Shown: positions 29,683 to 38,630 of the stretch, piece by piece
Numbering within the stretch: position 1 is the first letter of the stretch
How the letters are laid out: each line of letters opens with the position of its first letter
NCBI GenBank assembly: GCA_965248255.1
Contig: CBDFIW010000004.1
Location: forward strand, 186,001-250,000
Reading direction: 5' to 3'
DNA: 64,000 bases
Source of the DNA: JAKZVK01 sp965248255
GTDB taxonomy: Bacteria; Acidobacteriota; Terriglobia; Bryobacterales; UBA6623
Made by a program: the position numbers and the translations under genes
The notes under the pieces: generated by a model
The model's input: only the letters and a program-made list of their open reading frames with translations
Database searches by the model: none
Told to the model about the DNA's origin: nothing

Positions 29683-30234
29683 GTGGCGGTGGCTGGTCTA
29701 CGAGTTGCGACGACGTCCCTGTCCTTGGCGTTCTGCCTGCTAGCGACGCCCTGCGCGCCGACGACAGACCAAGCAGACCCCCGCTCCCCCGCGCACAACT
29801 GCTGCGACTGTTCGGGCCATCAGTCAGACCGGAAGCCCGTGCGCTGCGAGATGTGCTGCGTGGCTCCCGCGATCGTCGTCAAGGTTGCGGCAGCGCCGAA
29901 GGCCGGCGGCCTGCAGCGTCCCGAGCCCTTCCGCAGTTCGCCGTCTTCCGCAACCGTCACTTCCGGGGGGGGGGGGGGGGGGGGGGGGGGCAACGCCCGA
30001 CTTTTGAAACACATCCGCCTGGATCAAACCGGCTACCACTGTACCTGGCCAACGCTGCGCTGCTCGTCTAGCGCCTTCGCCGCCGACTGGCGGATCGGGC
30101 TTCGAGCACGCGCCGGCGGTCCCTTTCCGACGTCACATTTTGGTTCAGGTGTACATCCGCTTGGAGCGGAGCCGCCCTTCTTCCAAGAAGCAACTGGCCG
30201 AGATAGGAGCAAGTATGAAGAGACTTTGTCATAG
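29683..30234 (+). CDS. Cys-rich exported protein upstream of efflux genes (CzcI-like position), contains 26-G tract
   Basis: A GTG at 29683 gives a signal peptide (VAVAGLRVATTSLSLAFCLLATPCA), then a Cys cluster (HNCCDCSGHQSDRKPVRCEMCCVAPA). Small exported Cys/His-rich proteins are often encoded just ahead of CzcC/CusC-type genes and are thought to bind or sense metal. After ATVTS the frame crosses 26 consecutive G (nine Gly codons), so everything beyond about residue 95 depends on the exact G count; the true C-terminus is uncertain. As read, it ends at 30234, overlapping the TolC-type gene start by 20 bp. The start could also be further upstream in frame. Confidence 0.5.
   Translation: MAVAGLRVATTSLSLAFCLLATPCAPTTDQADPRSPAHNCCDCSGHQSDRKPVRCEMCCVAPAIVVKVAAAPKAGGLQRPEPFRSSPSSATVTSGGGGGGGGGNARLLKHIRLDQTGYHCTWPTLRCSSSAFAADWRIGLRARAGGPFPTSHFGSGVHPLGAEPPFFQEATGRDRSKYEETLS
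29965..29990. repeat. Homopolymer of 26 G
   Basis: An uninterrupted run of 26 G inside the Cys-rich gene. Nothing comparable occurs elsewhere in the window. It would be highly slippage-prone in replication and is also a classic site of sequencing or assembly error. Confidence 0.95.
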
Positions 30235-31579
30235 GACGCGCCGCCTTTCCTTGTTTGCACTTGTGCTTTGCTGCTTGCAAGCAGGCCCCGCCCGATCTCA
30301 GGTAACGGCGAAGCCTGCAGCGGAGCAAGTCCCTACGGGACGATCTTCGCCCAATGGACCTAGCCGGACGTTGGATCTGGCCGCGCTCGAAGCCCTTGCC
30401 AGGCAGAACAATCCCACCTTGGTTCAAGCCCGTGCTCACGTTCAGGCCAACGATGCGAAAGCGCTACAGGCGGGCCTCTATCCAAACCCGCGCATTGGAT
30501 ACGTGGCCGAGCAAATCGGAGTCGCTGGAACGGCCGGAGAGCTTCATGGCGCGTTTGTTGAGCAGGAAATCGTTACTGGCGGAAAGCTTCGGCTGAGCCG
30601 CGAGAAGTACAAGCTAAGGGCGCGGGCGGCAGAGCTTTTCGCCGACGCTCAACAACGCAAGGTCATCAACGACGTGCGCGCGCACTTCTACCGAGCGTTG
30701 GCCATGAAGGAGATCCTCGGCGTGCACGGCTCCCTTCTGCGCAACGCAGAGGACAATCTGGTCACGGTCCAGGAGATGCTCAACCTAGGCCAGTCTGATC
30801 AGTCTGATATGCATCTTGCCAAGGCTTCGCTGGAACGAGCTCGCCTGGATGTGCTGATGGCGGAGAACGATTACCGCGCCAGCCTGAGTGACCTGGCGGC
30901 TGGAGTGGGAGCTGAGCTGCGCGAGGCTGAACCGACCGGCCAACTCGAGGGGCCGCTTACCGTCATCGACTTTGAAGAGGTCCTTGGGCGGCTTCTCGAT
31001 GAACATCCGGGGCTTGCGGCTGCGCGGCTGGAAGTACAGGCCGACGAAATAACCGTCCGGCGTGAGCAGCGGGAGGTTATTCCCAATCTGATAGTCGGAG
31101 CCGGCGTCGGACGGAACTTCGAGACTCGGGAAGCGGTGTATTCCGCCCAGCTCTCGGTTCGAATTCCGTTCTTCGACCGTAACCAAGGGACCGTTCGGCA
31201 AGCGAGCGCTGATTTGGAGCGGCAACGCGCTGAAGTTCGACGCCAGGAGCTACAACTGCGGCGTGAGTTGGCCAAGCGCTATCGAAGTTACCTGACCGCC
31301 CTACAACATGTGCGGGACTACCAACAAGTGGTGCTACCGGAAGCCCGAAGAGCCTACGAGTTGCGCCTTGAAGCCTACCGCAAGAATCGCCAGGACTGGC
31401 AGCCTGTTCTTGCGGTGCAAGACAACTACTACCAGGAGCGCCTTGCCTACGCGCAGCACTTGCTGGAGTGGCGCGACGGCGAAGTCGCCATCAACGGATT
31501 GCTGCTCGTCGGCGGCCTGGAGCCGGTAGAAGGTCCAATGCCGCGCGGCCACATCGACGCCGTTGCCAAACCTCGCTAA
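30215..31579 (+). CDS. TolC-family outer-membrane efflux protein (CzcC/CusC type)
   Basis: 454 residues with signal peptide (LSLFALVLCCLQAGPARS). Two OEP repeats: LDLAALEALARQNNPTLVQARAHVQANDAKALQAGLYPNPRIGYVAEQIG in the first, IDFEEVLGRLLDEHPGLAAARLEVQADEITVRREQREVIPNLIVGAGVG in the second, then long helices with coiled coil. It forms the outer-membrane channel of a tripartite pump. ATAGGAGC precedes the ATG at 30215; the frame is open upstream to 30140 but without homology. No RND pump or adaptor gene lies next to it. The multicopper oxidase follows after 19 bp, pointing to copper or another heavy metal. Confidence 0.92.
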   Translation: MKRLCHRTRRLSLFALVLCCLQAGPARSQVTAKPAAEQVPTGRSSPNGPSRTLDLAALEALARQNNPTLVQARAHVQANDAKALQAGLYPNPRIGYVAEQIGVAGTAGELHGAFVEQEIVTGGKLRLSREKYKLRARAAELFADAQQRKVINDVRAHFYRALAMKEILGVHGSLLRNAEDNLVTVQEMLNLGQSDQSDMHLAKASLERARLDVLMAENDYRASLSDLAAGVGAELREAEPTGQLEGPLTVIDFEEVLGRLLDEHPGLAAARLEVQADEITVRREQREVIPNLIVGAGVGRNFETREAVYSAQLSVRIPFFDRNQGTVRQASADLERQRAEVRRQELQLRRELAKRYRSYLTALQHVRDYQQVVLPEARRAYELRLEAYRKNRQDWQPVLAVQDNYYQERLAYAQHLLEWRDGEVAINGLLLVGGLEPVEGPMPRGHIDAVAKPR

Positions 31580-31598
31580 GCAGCTCTGGAGAATAACG

Positions 31599-33095
31599 AT
31601 GAACCCAAGAACATCAAGAAACTCATCGCGGGAGGACGCCCGAGCCCCGGCCGCGCCCAACCGGCGCGACTTCGTTACGCACGGCGGCGCCGGCGCAATC
31701 GGCCTTTTGGCTGCGACGCAAAGCGTCGCGTCCGCGAGCCCATCAAACGTCCAACACCAACCCGCGCGGGCCGCACCCGAGGACCAATCCGATGCCAACG
31801 ACTTCTCGCACTACTCCCGCTATACGCCGAGTTTCGGCGGCCCGCCCGACAGTCCGACCTACCTCGGTAGACTCACACCCGGCCGCCGCGGTTCCGGGCT
31901 GGCGCCAGTCGACGTGACTGCTCCGGATATCCCGCAACTGCCTTGGAAGATGGTGAACGGCGCGAAAGAGTTCGAGATAGTCTGCGAGCCGGTGAAGCGA
32001 GAGTTTCTGCCGGGCTACTGGATGGACGTCTGGAGCTACAACGGCAGCATGCCTGGGCCCACGATTGAGGCCTACCAGGGGGATCGCGTCCGATTCGTTG
32101 TTCACAACAGGTTGCCGGAACCGACGTCGATCCATTGGCACGGTCTCGAGCTTCCCATCTCGCAAGACGGCGTACCCGGCGTCACCCAGGACGCCATTCA
32201 ACCGGGCGACACGTTCGTCTACGAATTCGACTTGCACCAAACGGGAACTTTCTTCTACCACTCCCACATCGCCATGCAGGAACCGCTTGGCATGGTGGGC
32301 TTTTTCATCATTCACCCCCGCATCGCGTACGACCCTCCGGTTGACCGTGACTTCGCCCTATGCTTCCAGAACTTCTTCATCCCGCCGAACTCCACGATTC
32401 CCGACACGCAGCGCATGGACTGGAACTGGCACACCATCAACGGCCGCTCGGGGCCTTACACGACTCCACTGGCCTGCAAGCACGGCGAGCGAGTCCGCAT
32501 CCGCATCCTGGACTTCAGCCCGATGCAGCACCATCCTGTGCACATCCACGGCCATACGTTTTGGGTGACGGGAACCGAGGGCGGGAGGATACCGGAAAGC
32601 GCTTGGCTGCCTGGGAACAACGTGCTGGTGGGAGTCGCCGTCGCCAGGGACATCGAGTTCGTTGCATTCAACGTCGGCGACTGGCTGATGCACTGCCACA
32701 TGGTGCACCACATGATGAATCACATGGTTTCGCAGGTCGGTCCTCGCATTCGCAACGACCAATCGGTGGACGCCTATCTCGATTCTCTCGATAGCCCCCC
32801 GAAGGTAACGCTGACCAAGGGTGATGCCCGCTTCGACGTCCCAGGCTCTCCACAGGGGATGAAACACGGGGCGATGGGCAGCGCCGAGGAAATGCAGAAG
32901 CTACTTGGGCGTCGAGAAGTCCGGGGTATGCGCTCGGGTTGGCATATGGGCGTTCAGGGTCTGATGACGGTGGTGCGCGTGCTTCCCGATGAATTGTTCG
33001 AGCAAGTCATGGAGAGCGACGAAGCGGTCGAGCCGGGATCGAGCGTTCCGGGAAGCAAGCCGCCCGGTAAGCACGCTCACAAACACGCCGGGTAG
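31599..33095 (+). CDS. Tat-exported multicopper oxidase
   Basis: 498 residues. Tat-like leader NRRDFVTHGGAGAIGLLAA. All four copper motifs are visible: HWHG, YHSH, HPVHIHGH and HCHMVHHMMNHM, giving the type 1 and trinuclear centres in cupredoxin domains. A Met/His-rich tail (MKHGAMGSAEEMQKLLGRREVRGMRSGWHMGVQGLM) may bind extra copper, as in CueO/CopA proteins. GGAG lies 8 bp before the ATG. It probably oxidises Cu(I) in the periplasm together with the neighbouring TolC-type protein. Confidence 0.93.
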   Translation: MNPRTSRNSSREDARAPAAPNRRDFVTHGGAGAIGLLAATQSVASASPSNVQHQPARAAPEDQSDANDFSHYSRYTPSFGGPPDSPTYLGRLTPGRRGSGLAPVDVTAPDIPQLPWKMVNGAKEFEIVCEPVKREFLPGYWMDVWSYNGSMPGPTIEAYQGDRVRFVVHNRLPEPTSIHWHGLELPISQDGVPGVTQDAIQPGDTFVYEFDLHQTGTFFYHSHIAMQEPLGMVGFFIIHPRIAYDPPVDRDFALCFQNFFIPPNSTIPDTQRMDWNWHTINGRSGPYTTPLACKHGERVRIRILDFSPMQHHPVHIHGHTFWVTGTEGGRIPESAWLPGNNVLVGVAVARDIEFVAFNVGDWLMHCHMVHHMMNHMVSQVGPRIRNDQSVDAYLDSLDSPPKVTLTKGDARFDVPGSPQGMKHGAMGSAEEMQKLLGRREVRGMRSGWHMGVQGLMTVVRVLPDELFEQVMESDEAVEPGSSVPGSKPPGKHAHKHAG

Positions 33096-33143
33096 TCCTT
33101 CGCGGAGTTCGCTGACCAATGGAAACTACTTTCGAAAGTCGGC

Positions 33144-33390
33144 TTGCGGTTGCTCCAGATCGTTGGACCCCGAGGCCCCACCTTCTCCACTACCATACGA
33201 TCCGTGCACTATCGCTGGACGAAGACAATCCACATGTACGCCGGGTTGCTGAGCTTCCTGGCGCTGATTGTCTGGGACGTCGCCGGAGCCCACGCCGCCC
33301 TCCTGGCAGCTCCGGAGAAACGGCCCAGGCAGGCCCCTAGAACTCGCCACTTCGACTTCCAGCCGCCGAACAACCGGGCGCAACTTTGGG
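33144..33390 (+). pseudogene. N-terminal fragment of a PepSY-type membrane protein
   Basis: About 75 residues, from LRLLQIVGPRGP through KTIHMYAGLLSFLALIVWDVAGAHAALLAAPEKRP to FDFQPP, resembling the first membrane helix of PepSY-associated membrane proteins. The TTG at 33144 is a guess for the start. The sequence then abruptly becomes DUF1501, marking a deletion junction at about 33360-33393. PepSY proteins often accompany copper and iron genes, so it probably belonged to the metal cluster. Confidence 0.6.
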
Positions 33391-34336
33391 GGCTTCCCGA
33401 GTCTCGGCTCGTGGGTGAACTATGGGCTGGGGAGCGCGAATAGGGACCTGCCGGGCTACGTCCTCTTGCGGGATGCGTCGATCCCTCCCGGCGGTATCGA
33501 GAACTTCTCGAACGGGTTTCTGCCCGCGACCCACCAGGCCACGCACATCCGCGACGAAGGTTCGCCGGTGGACAATATTGCTCCGGCGGACAAAGACCCG
33601 CGCGCGCAAAGAGCCAAGCTCGACGCCTTGCTGCAGCAGGACCGCGACTTCCAGCGAAGCACGAGCGGCGATGCCGTGGAATCAGCCATCGCGAACTATG
33701 AGATGGCGTATCGCATGCAGTCGCTGGTGCCGGATGTGTTGGACCTCGCCAAGGAATCGGAGGCAACGAAGCGGCTGTACGGCCTCGATTCCGAGGATAA
33801 GCCGAAGCGGCTGTACGGGTTACAGTGCCTGCGCGCGCGAAGGCTGGTCGAGGCGGGTGTGCGATTCGTGGAGGTCACCTGCCCGAATCTGTTCGGCATG
33901 AACGGCACCCTGGGATCAGCACAGCAATCTGAAGAAGGACCACGAAAAGAATGCCTTCGTCACCGACCAGGCCATCGCGGGTTTGATCCAGGACCTGAAG
34001 TCGCGAGGTCTTCTTGAGCAAACCCTCCTTGTCTGGTCGGGTGAGTTCGGACGCACGCCGGACACCGGCAACGGGGACGGGGACGGGCGCGACCATCATC
34101 CCTTCTGTTTCACGATCTGGATGGCCGGCGGTGGCGTCAAGGGCGGCGTCACCTACGGTGAGACGGACGAGCTGGGCGATCAGGTGGCCGGCAACCCCGT
34201 GACCATCCACGATCTACACGCCACGATTCTGCATCTCCTCGGCCTCGATCACGAAAAACTCACTTACCGTTTTGGGGGCCGGGAACAGCGCCTAACTGAC
34301 GTTCACGGCCGCGTCGTGCGCGAGATTCTGACCTAA
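33391..34336 (+). pseudogene. DUF1501 protein, N-terminus missing and frameshifted
   Basis: Homology starts at FPSLGSWVNYGLGS, about 150 residues into a normal DUF1501 protein (a Tat-exported sulfatase-like family). It continues through NFSNGFLPATHQATHIRDEGSPVDNI, SLVPDVLDLAKESEATKRLYGLD and VEAGVRFVEVTCPNLFGMNGT. At about 33910 one extra C in ACCCTGG breaks the frame; the next frame gives WDQHSNLKKDHEKNAFVTDQAIAGLIQDLKSRGLLEQTLLVWSGEFGRTP to the natural end. It has both a 5' truncation and a frameshift, so it is dead. Confidence 0.88.
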
Positions 34337-34717
34337 CGCTGTGAGGCCGGTCCGCGAAGCCGCAGCAACGCCTCCATCCGAGTTCGTTAAGGCACCGGCG
34401 GCCCCTATTCCGTCTTTGAAGAGTGCTGCACCGACCAGCAATCCCAGCCCAAAGTAGACAGTGAATGTGAGGATCTCTCGCGGGCCAGCGGCCGGTTCCG
34501 ATGTCTTTGCCACCGTACCTTCAGAGTCGAGGGGCTGCACCCACTTGCGGATGGGCATGTAGTCACGGCTTCTGCAAATCGGACATTCGGGGCCATCAAA
34601 GATCACTTCACAGCGAAGACAAAGGTTAGACGACTGTAATCCCACCCAGCGGTTCGAGACCCCGTCAGACACCACCACAGAATAACCGATAGAGCGGATC
34701 AAGGGGCTAGGGACCAC
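34292..34717 (-). CDS. Zinc-ribbon membrane protein, hypothetical
   Basis: 141 residues. A C-x2-C...C-x2-C ribbon (LCLRCEVIFDGPECPICRSRDYMPIRKWV) is followed by one membrane helix (EILTFTVYFGLGLLVGAALF). The 3' end overlaps the DUF1501 remnant tail by 45 bp, end to end. The start is uncertain among GTG codons near 34670-34717. The cysteine spacing and the helix argue that it is real. No function can be assigned. Confidence 0.6.
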   Translation of the reverse strand: MVPSPLIRSIGYSVVVSDGVSNRWVGLQSSNLCLRCEVIFDGPECPICRSRDYMPIRKWVQPLDSEGTVAKTSEPAAGPREILTFTVYFGLGLLVGAALFKDGIGAAGALTNSDGGVAAASRTGLTALGQNLAHDAAVNVS

Positions 34718-34858
34718 AATGTCAGCACTAATCCCTACGAAGCAGATCCACGTGACATCCTCTGCCGCTGTGTTGACATCGATGGGCCTGCGGGGCGTAT
34801 GATTGACGCCAGATGATCGCCCGAACCACTAGTGCCGAGAGCGGCAAAGGCAACGCCG

Positions 34859-36628
34859 ATGCATGACTTGGTCATCCGCAACGGGACCGTGATCGATGGC
34901 ACCGGGGCGCGGCGCCGTCAAGCGGATGTTGCGATCAGCGCGGGGTTGATTACCGCGCTGGAACCCAAGGCCGGCGCCGCACGGCGTGACATCGACGCCG
35001 AAGGCCTGCTGGTGTTGCCCGGATGGGTGGACATCCACACGCACTACGACGGCCAAGCGACCTGGGACCCGGCCATGACCCCCTCGTCGTGGCACGGCGT
35101 GACAACGACGATCTTCGGCAATTGCGGCGTCGGCTTCGCGCCGGTTCGCCCTGGTACGGAGGCCTTTCTTATCAACTTGATGGAAGGGGTCGAGGACATT
35201 CCCGAGATTGTCCTTTCAGAAGGCGTCGATTTCCGTTGGGAATCGTTCAACGAGTACCTTGATGTCCTAGAGGAAACGCCTCGCGTGATGGATATCGGGG
35301 CTCAGATCCCCCACTCGGCGCTCCGCTTCTACGTAATGGGCGAACGCGGCGCGGATCACGCTGCACGTCCGACCGAGGATGAGATCGCGCGCATGCGCCA
35401 ACTGCTCGAGGAGGGCCTCGCGACCGGCGGGTTCGGTTTTACCACGTCGCGTACGCCGAAGCATCGTGCCGCTGACGGGCGGCCCACACCGAGCTTAACC
35501 GCCGAGCACGCCGAACTGGCCGGTATCGCGCTCGCCATGAAGCGGGCCGGGACGGGCGTGATCCAGGTGAACTCCGACTTTGGCGCGGGAGAGTTTCAAC
35601 TGCTTCGGGCCGTCGCGGAACTCGCCGAGCGGCCTTTGTCGGTGCTGCTGGTCCAAATGGCCATCGATCCCGACCGCTGGGCCGAGACGCTGGCGTCGGT
35701 GGATCAGGCTTGCGCCGACGGGCTCGAAGTCACCGCGCAGACTGGCTCCCGCCCGGTCAGTATCATGCTGGGGCTCGGGGCCTCGGAACATCCCTTTCTG
35801 ACCCACCCGCTGTGGCGCGAGCTCCAGGCGCTCGATCACGAAACACGGATCGCCCGCTTGACTAACGACCCCGAGCTGCGCCGCCGCCTGGTCGAGGAGC
35901 GCCCGGATGACGAACACACGCGCCAAATGACGACCATCCTGGAGCGGACGTTCGACCTCGGCGACCCTTTGAACTATGAGCCTGAGTTCGGAGCCAGCAT
36001 CGCAAACCGGGCTCGGGCGGCCAACCGCGACCCCTTCGATCTAGCTCTCGAGTCACTCCTCCAAGAGGGCGGCGGGACGTTGCTTCTGCACACCTTTGAG
36101 AACTACTGCGACGGCGACCTCAATATCGTCTACCAGATGCTGGCAAACCGGAATACGGTTTGCGGGATCGCCGACGGTGGCGCCCATGTTGGACTGATCT
36201 GCGACTCGGGCTCGCCCACCAGCCTGCTCACCCATTGGGCCCGCGATCGCACACGCGGCCCACAGCTGCCGCTCGAATTCCTGATCCACAAGCAGACGAC
36301 CGCTACAGCCCGAACCTACGGACTCCACGACCGCGGTGTCATCGGCCCAGGCTACCGCGCGGACCTCAACGTCGTCGATTTCGCCGAACTGCACCTAGAG
36401 CGGCCCATCGTAGTGCACGATCTCCCGGCCGGTGGCAAGCGCATCGTACAGCGCTCCAAAGGCTACCGGCACACCTTCGTACACGGAATCGAAGTCGCTC
36501 GCGACGGTGAACACACGGGTGCACGACCTGGCCGGTTACTCCGAGGCCCCCGGTCTGGTCCCGGCGGGCGAAGCTTGCCATTGAACCGGCTCGCGCCGGG
36601 TGAGCTGCCTGTCGAAGTGGCCACATAA
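34859..36628 (+). CDS. N-acyl-D-amino-acid deacylase family amidohydrolase
   Basis: 589 residues of the D-aminoacylase branch of the amidohydrolase superfamily: DLVIRNGTVIDGTGARRRQADVAI at the start, metal motif WVDIHTHYDGQ, NCGVGFAPVRPG, and ADGGAHVGLICD near the C-terminus, with the usual closing KGYRHTFVHGIEVARDGEHTGARPGRLLRGP. It would cleave N-acyl-D-amino acids or related amides. The last 30 residues (from RSGPGG) extend beyond the usual end. The ATG at 34859 matches the conserved start; an upstream ATG at 34832 adds nine residues. Confidence 0.93.
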   Translation: MHDLVIRNGTVIDGTGARRRQADVAISAGLITALEPKAGAARRDIDAEGLLVLPGWVDIHTHYDGQATWDPAMTPSSWHGVTTTIFGNCGVGFAPVRPGTEAFLINLMEGVEDIPEIVLSEGVDFRWESFNEYLDVLEETPRVMDIGAQIPHSALRFYVMGERGADHAARPTEDEIARMRQLLEEGLATGGFGFTTSRTPKHRAADGRPTPSLTAEHAELAGIALAMKRAGTGVIQVNSDFGAGEFQLLRAVAELAERPLSVLLVQMAIDPDRWAETLASVDQACADGLEVTAQTGSRPVSIMLGLGASEHPFLTHPLWRELQALDHETRIARLTNDPELRRRLVEERPDDEHTRQMTTILERTFDLGDPLNYEPEFGASIANRARAANRDPFDLALESLLQEGGGTLLLHTFENYCDGDLNIVYQMLANRNTVCGIADGGAHVGLICDSGSPTSLLTHWARDRTRGPQLPLEFLIHKQTTATARTYGLHDRGVIGPGYRADLNVVDFAELHLERPIVVHDLPAGGKRIVQRSKGYRHTFVHGIEVARDGEHTGARPGRLLRGPRSGPGGRSLPLNRLAPGELPVEVAT

Positions 36629-36804
36629 GCGGCGGCCGCGCGGGGTCGGCGATCAAGACTAATGTCCCCATAGACGGCAAACGGAAGGCAGTCGACGCGC
36701 CCAGCCTGAGTAAGAAATAGAGCCCCGCAGAGTGGGTACCCACAAGAGGCCCCGAAGTGACGGCAGAAGAGAATGTGAACTGATGGGTAAGTTACTGAAA
36801 AGAT

Positions 36805-36881
36805 TGGTACTGGCGCCCCGGCTCGAACGGGGGACCTCCTGATCCACAATCAGGCGCTCTAACCACCTGAGCTACGCCAGC
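36805..36881 (-). tRNA. tRNA-His (GTG), CCA encoded
   Basis: A full cloverleaf: acceptor GCTGGCG/CGCCAGT, D stem GCTC/GAGC, anticodon stem CCTGA/TCAGG with loop TTGTGGA, T stem CCCCG/CGGGG with loop TTCGAGC, and CCA in the DNA. Anticodon GTG reads His. Position 73 is A and the base before G1 is A, so the usual bacterial G-1:C73 pair of tRNA-His is not encoded, and G1 faces T72. Confidence 0.96.
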
Positions 36882-37375
36882 TTCTCTTCATCTCAACACC
36901 GCCGAGCCGCGAAAGTCAAACCAGTGAGCCTTGGGTCGTTGGAGTGGCCTGGCCGTCCGCGGCTCGATGGTGGCTCGGCGAAAGAAGGGCAGCTCATCGT
37001 GGCCTGGCAACGGTGCCTCGTCCAAACCCGAAAGACGGGGAGAGCTACTGCCCGGCCGGCACGAACCGTCCGCTAGACAGCAAAAGGAGCGAGGGGACCC
37101 GATACTCCCAGCGGTCCAGAAGCGTTAAAGCTTTCCGCCCCCGAGTCGATCTCCATACCGGGTCCGACCGTACCATGAAGTGCCGCGATGGATGAGTCTC
37201 AGGATGCTGCAGGTCGGCGCCGCTTTAGAGCAACTCAAACCCGAGACACCATCGATACGCCTGGAGCTTGTGCGTGGTGATAACGCCGCGCGCTAGCTGT
37301 ACGAGCTACGGCAACTCGCGGCGCGTACGTGCATCCCTAGGGTCCGCCGCAACCGCGTTGACTGCGAGGCGACGC
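36882..37375. other. Gene-free stretch beside tRNA-His
   Basis: No frame with family support on either strand. It is upstream of the tRNA (which reads leftward) and holds its promoter. With the excisionase-like fragment and repeats that follow, it looks like degraded mobile-element DNA. Confidence 0.45.
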
Positions 37376-37525
37376 CTGCTGAACACCATCTTCCCGGGCG
37401 GAGTGGAGTCGCTGAGCCGCAAGCTGGTGTTGACCCTTCGCGAAGCCGCCGACTACTCGGGCCTGCCTCTGGCCTCCATTCGGCAACTGGTCAAGCGCAA
37501 CGAGTTACCGGCGATCAAATGCGCA
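37376..37525 (+). pseudogene. Excisionase-type helix-turn-helix fragment
   Basis: About 50 residues, LLNTIFPGGVESLSRKLVLTLREAADYSGLPLASIRQLVKRNELPAIK, matching the start of HTH_17/excisionase-like DNA-binding domains. The conserved continuation after PAIK is lost where the MITE-like repeat begins. The N-terminus has no clear start. Probably a leftover of an integrated element. Confidence 0.6.
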
Positions 37526-37680
37526 ATGAAGCCCCTTTGCCTGTAGGGGCCGGCTCCCGTGCCGACCCGCTTTGCGGGTGACCAGCCATGTCATCGAATC
37601 TGCCGCGGCAGTGGCGGTCAAAATCGGCAGCGGGCGGGCGCGGGGGCCCGCCCCTACGACCCTGTGGTGAGACAAGCGGG
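37521..37680 (-). repeat. MITE-like repeat, truncated copy
   Basis: Reverse-complement match, by eye well over 80% identical, to 49737-49924. The end GGTGAGACAAGCGGG at 37666-37680 is kept, and GTAGGGGC/GCCCCTAC arms surround an inner CCCGC...GCGGG core. The other terminal repeat is missing, replaced by the excisionase fragment. It abuts the CTAG of IS5 copy 3 directly. Confidence 0.8.
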
Positions 37681-37684
37681 CTAG

Positions 37685-38512
37685 GGTGTGTTAACACTAA
37701 GTCGCAAAAGCTGCTATACTCGGAGGTATGGAGATCACCGAGCAGCAATACCGCCGCATCGAGCCGGTCCTGCCCCGCCAGCGCGGCAATGTGAGCCTGC
37801 CGAACCTCACGGTTTTGAACGCCATGTTGTATGTCGCCGAGCAGGGCTGCAAATGGCGCGGCTTGCCTAAACGCTTCGGTAACTGGCACACCATTTATAC
37901 CCGCATGAACCGCTGGTCGAAGAACGGCGTGCTCGACGCCGTCTTCGAGAAACTGCAGCGCGAGCAGCTGGCCCGCATCCGAATCGAAGCCGTGTCAATG
38001 GACTCGACCATCGTGAAGGTTCATCCCGACGGCACGGGCGCGTTAAAAAAACGGTCCGCAAGCGATCGGCAAATCCCGCGGCGGATGGACCACCAAGATT
38101 CATATGGTTGCCGCAAATGCTCGAACGGCGATAACCTTCGCTCTCTCGCCCGGCCAAGCGCACGACGCCCAGCAGGGCCGCGAACTTGCTCGGTGGTCTG
38201 GGGCCACTGCCCGAGCCGCTGCCGCTGCTGATGGACGGCGCCTATGAGGACGATCAGACACGCCAACTGGCTTTGGATTTCGGATGGATTCCCGTCGCGC
38301 CGCCCCGGCGCACCCGCCTGGAGCCGTGGGAATACGACCGAGCGCTCTATCGCCGCCGCAACGAGATCGAGAGACTCTTCCGACGGCTCAAGGGATTCCG
38401 CCGCATCTTCTCCCGCTTCGACAAGCTCGACGTCATGTTCCTCGCCTTCCTCCACTTCGCCCTCATCGTCGAGGCTCTACGTTTCGATACCCTACGTTAG
38501 TGTTAACACGCC
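37685..38512 (+). mobile_element. IS5-family element, copy 3 (828 bp, defective), flanked by CTAG
   Basis: Ends GGTGTGTTAACACTAA and TTAGTGTTAACACGCC are flanked by CTAG at 37681-37684 and 38513-38516. Near-identical to copies 1 and 2 but in the opposite orientation. It landed at the edge of the MITE-like repeat. Confidence 0.95.
37728..38500 (+). pseudogene. IS5-family transposase, copy 3, frameshifted
   Basis: In frame from MEITEQQYRR to TGALKK, where the A tract has 7 A instead of 6. A second extra A occurs in GCGAACTTGCTCGG relative to copy 2. The second half (LLGGLGPLPEPLPLLMDGAYEDD...FDTLR) is readable in another frame. Asp, Asp and Glu of the active site survive but are not in one frame. 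Confidence 0.88.
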
Positions 38513-38630
38513 CTAGAGAGGTCTTTGATCTCAGACCGACCAGTCGGCACCCACGCAGTGCAAAGCTCCGGCTTGCCGACACCCTTTCAAGAAGTTACAT
38601 ATTTGTTCCGGTGCGGGCTGGATCAGACGG

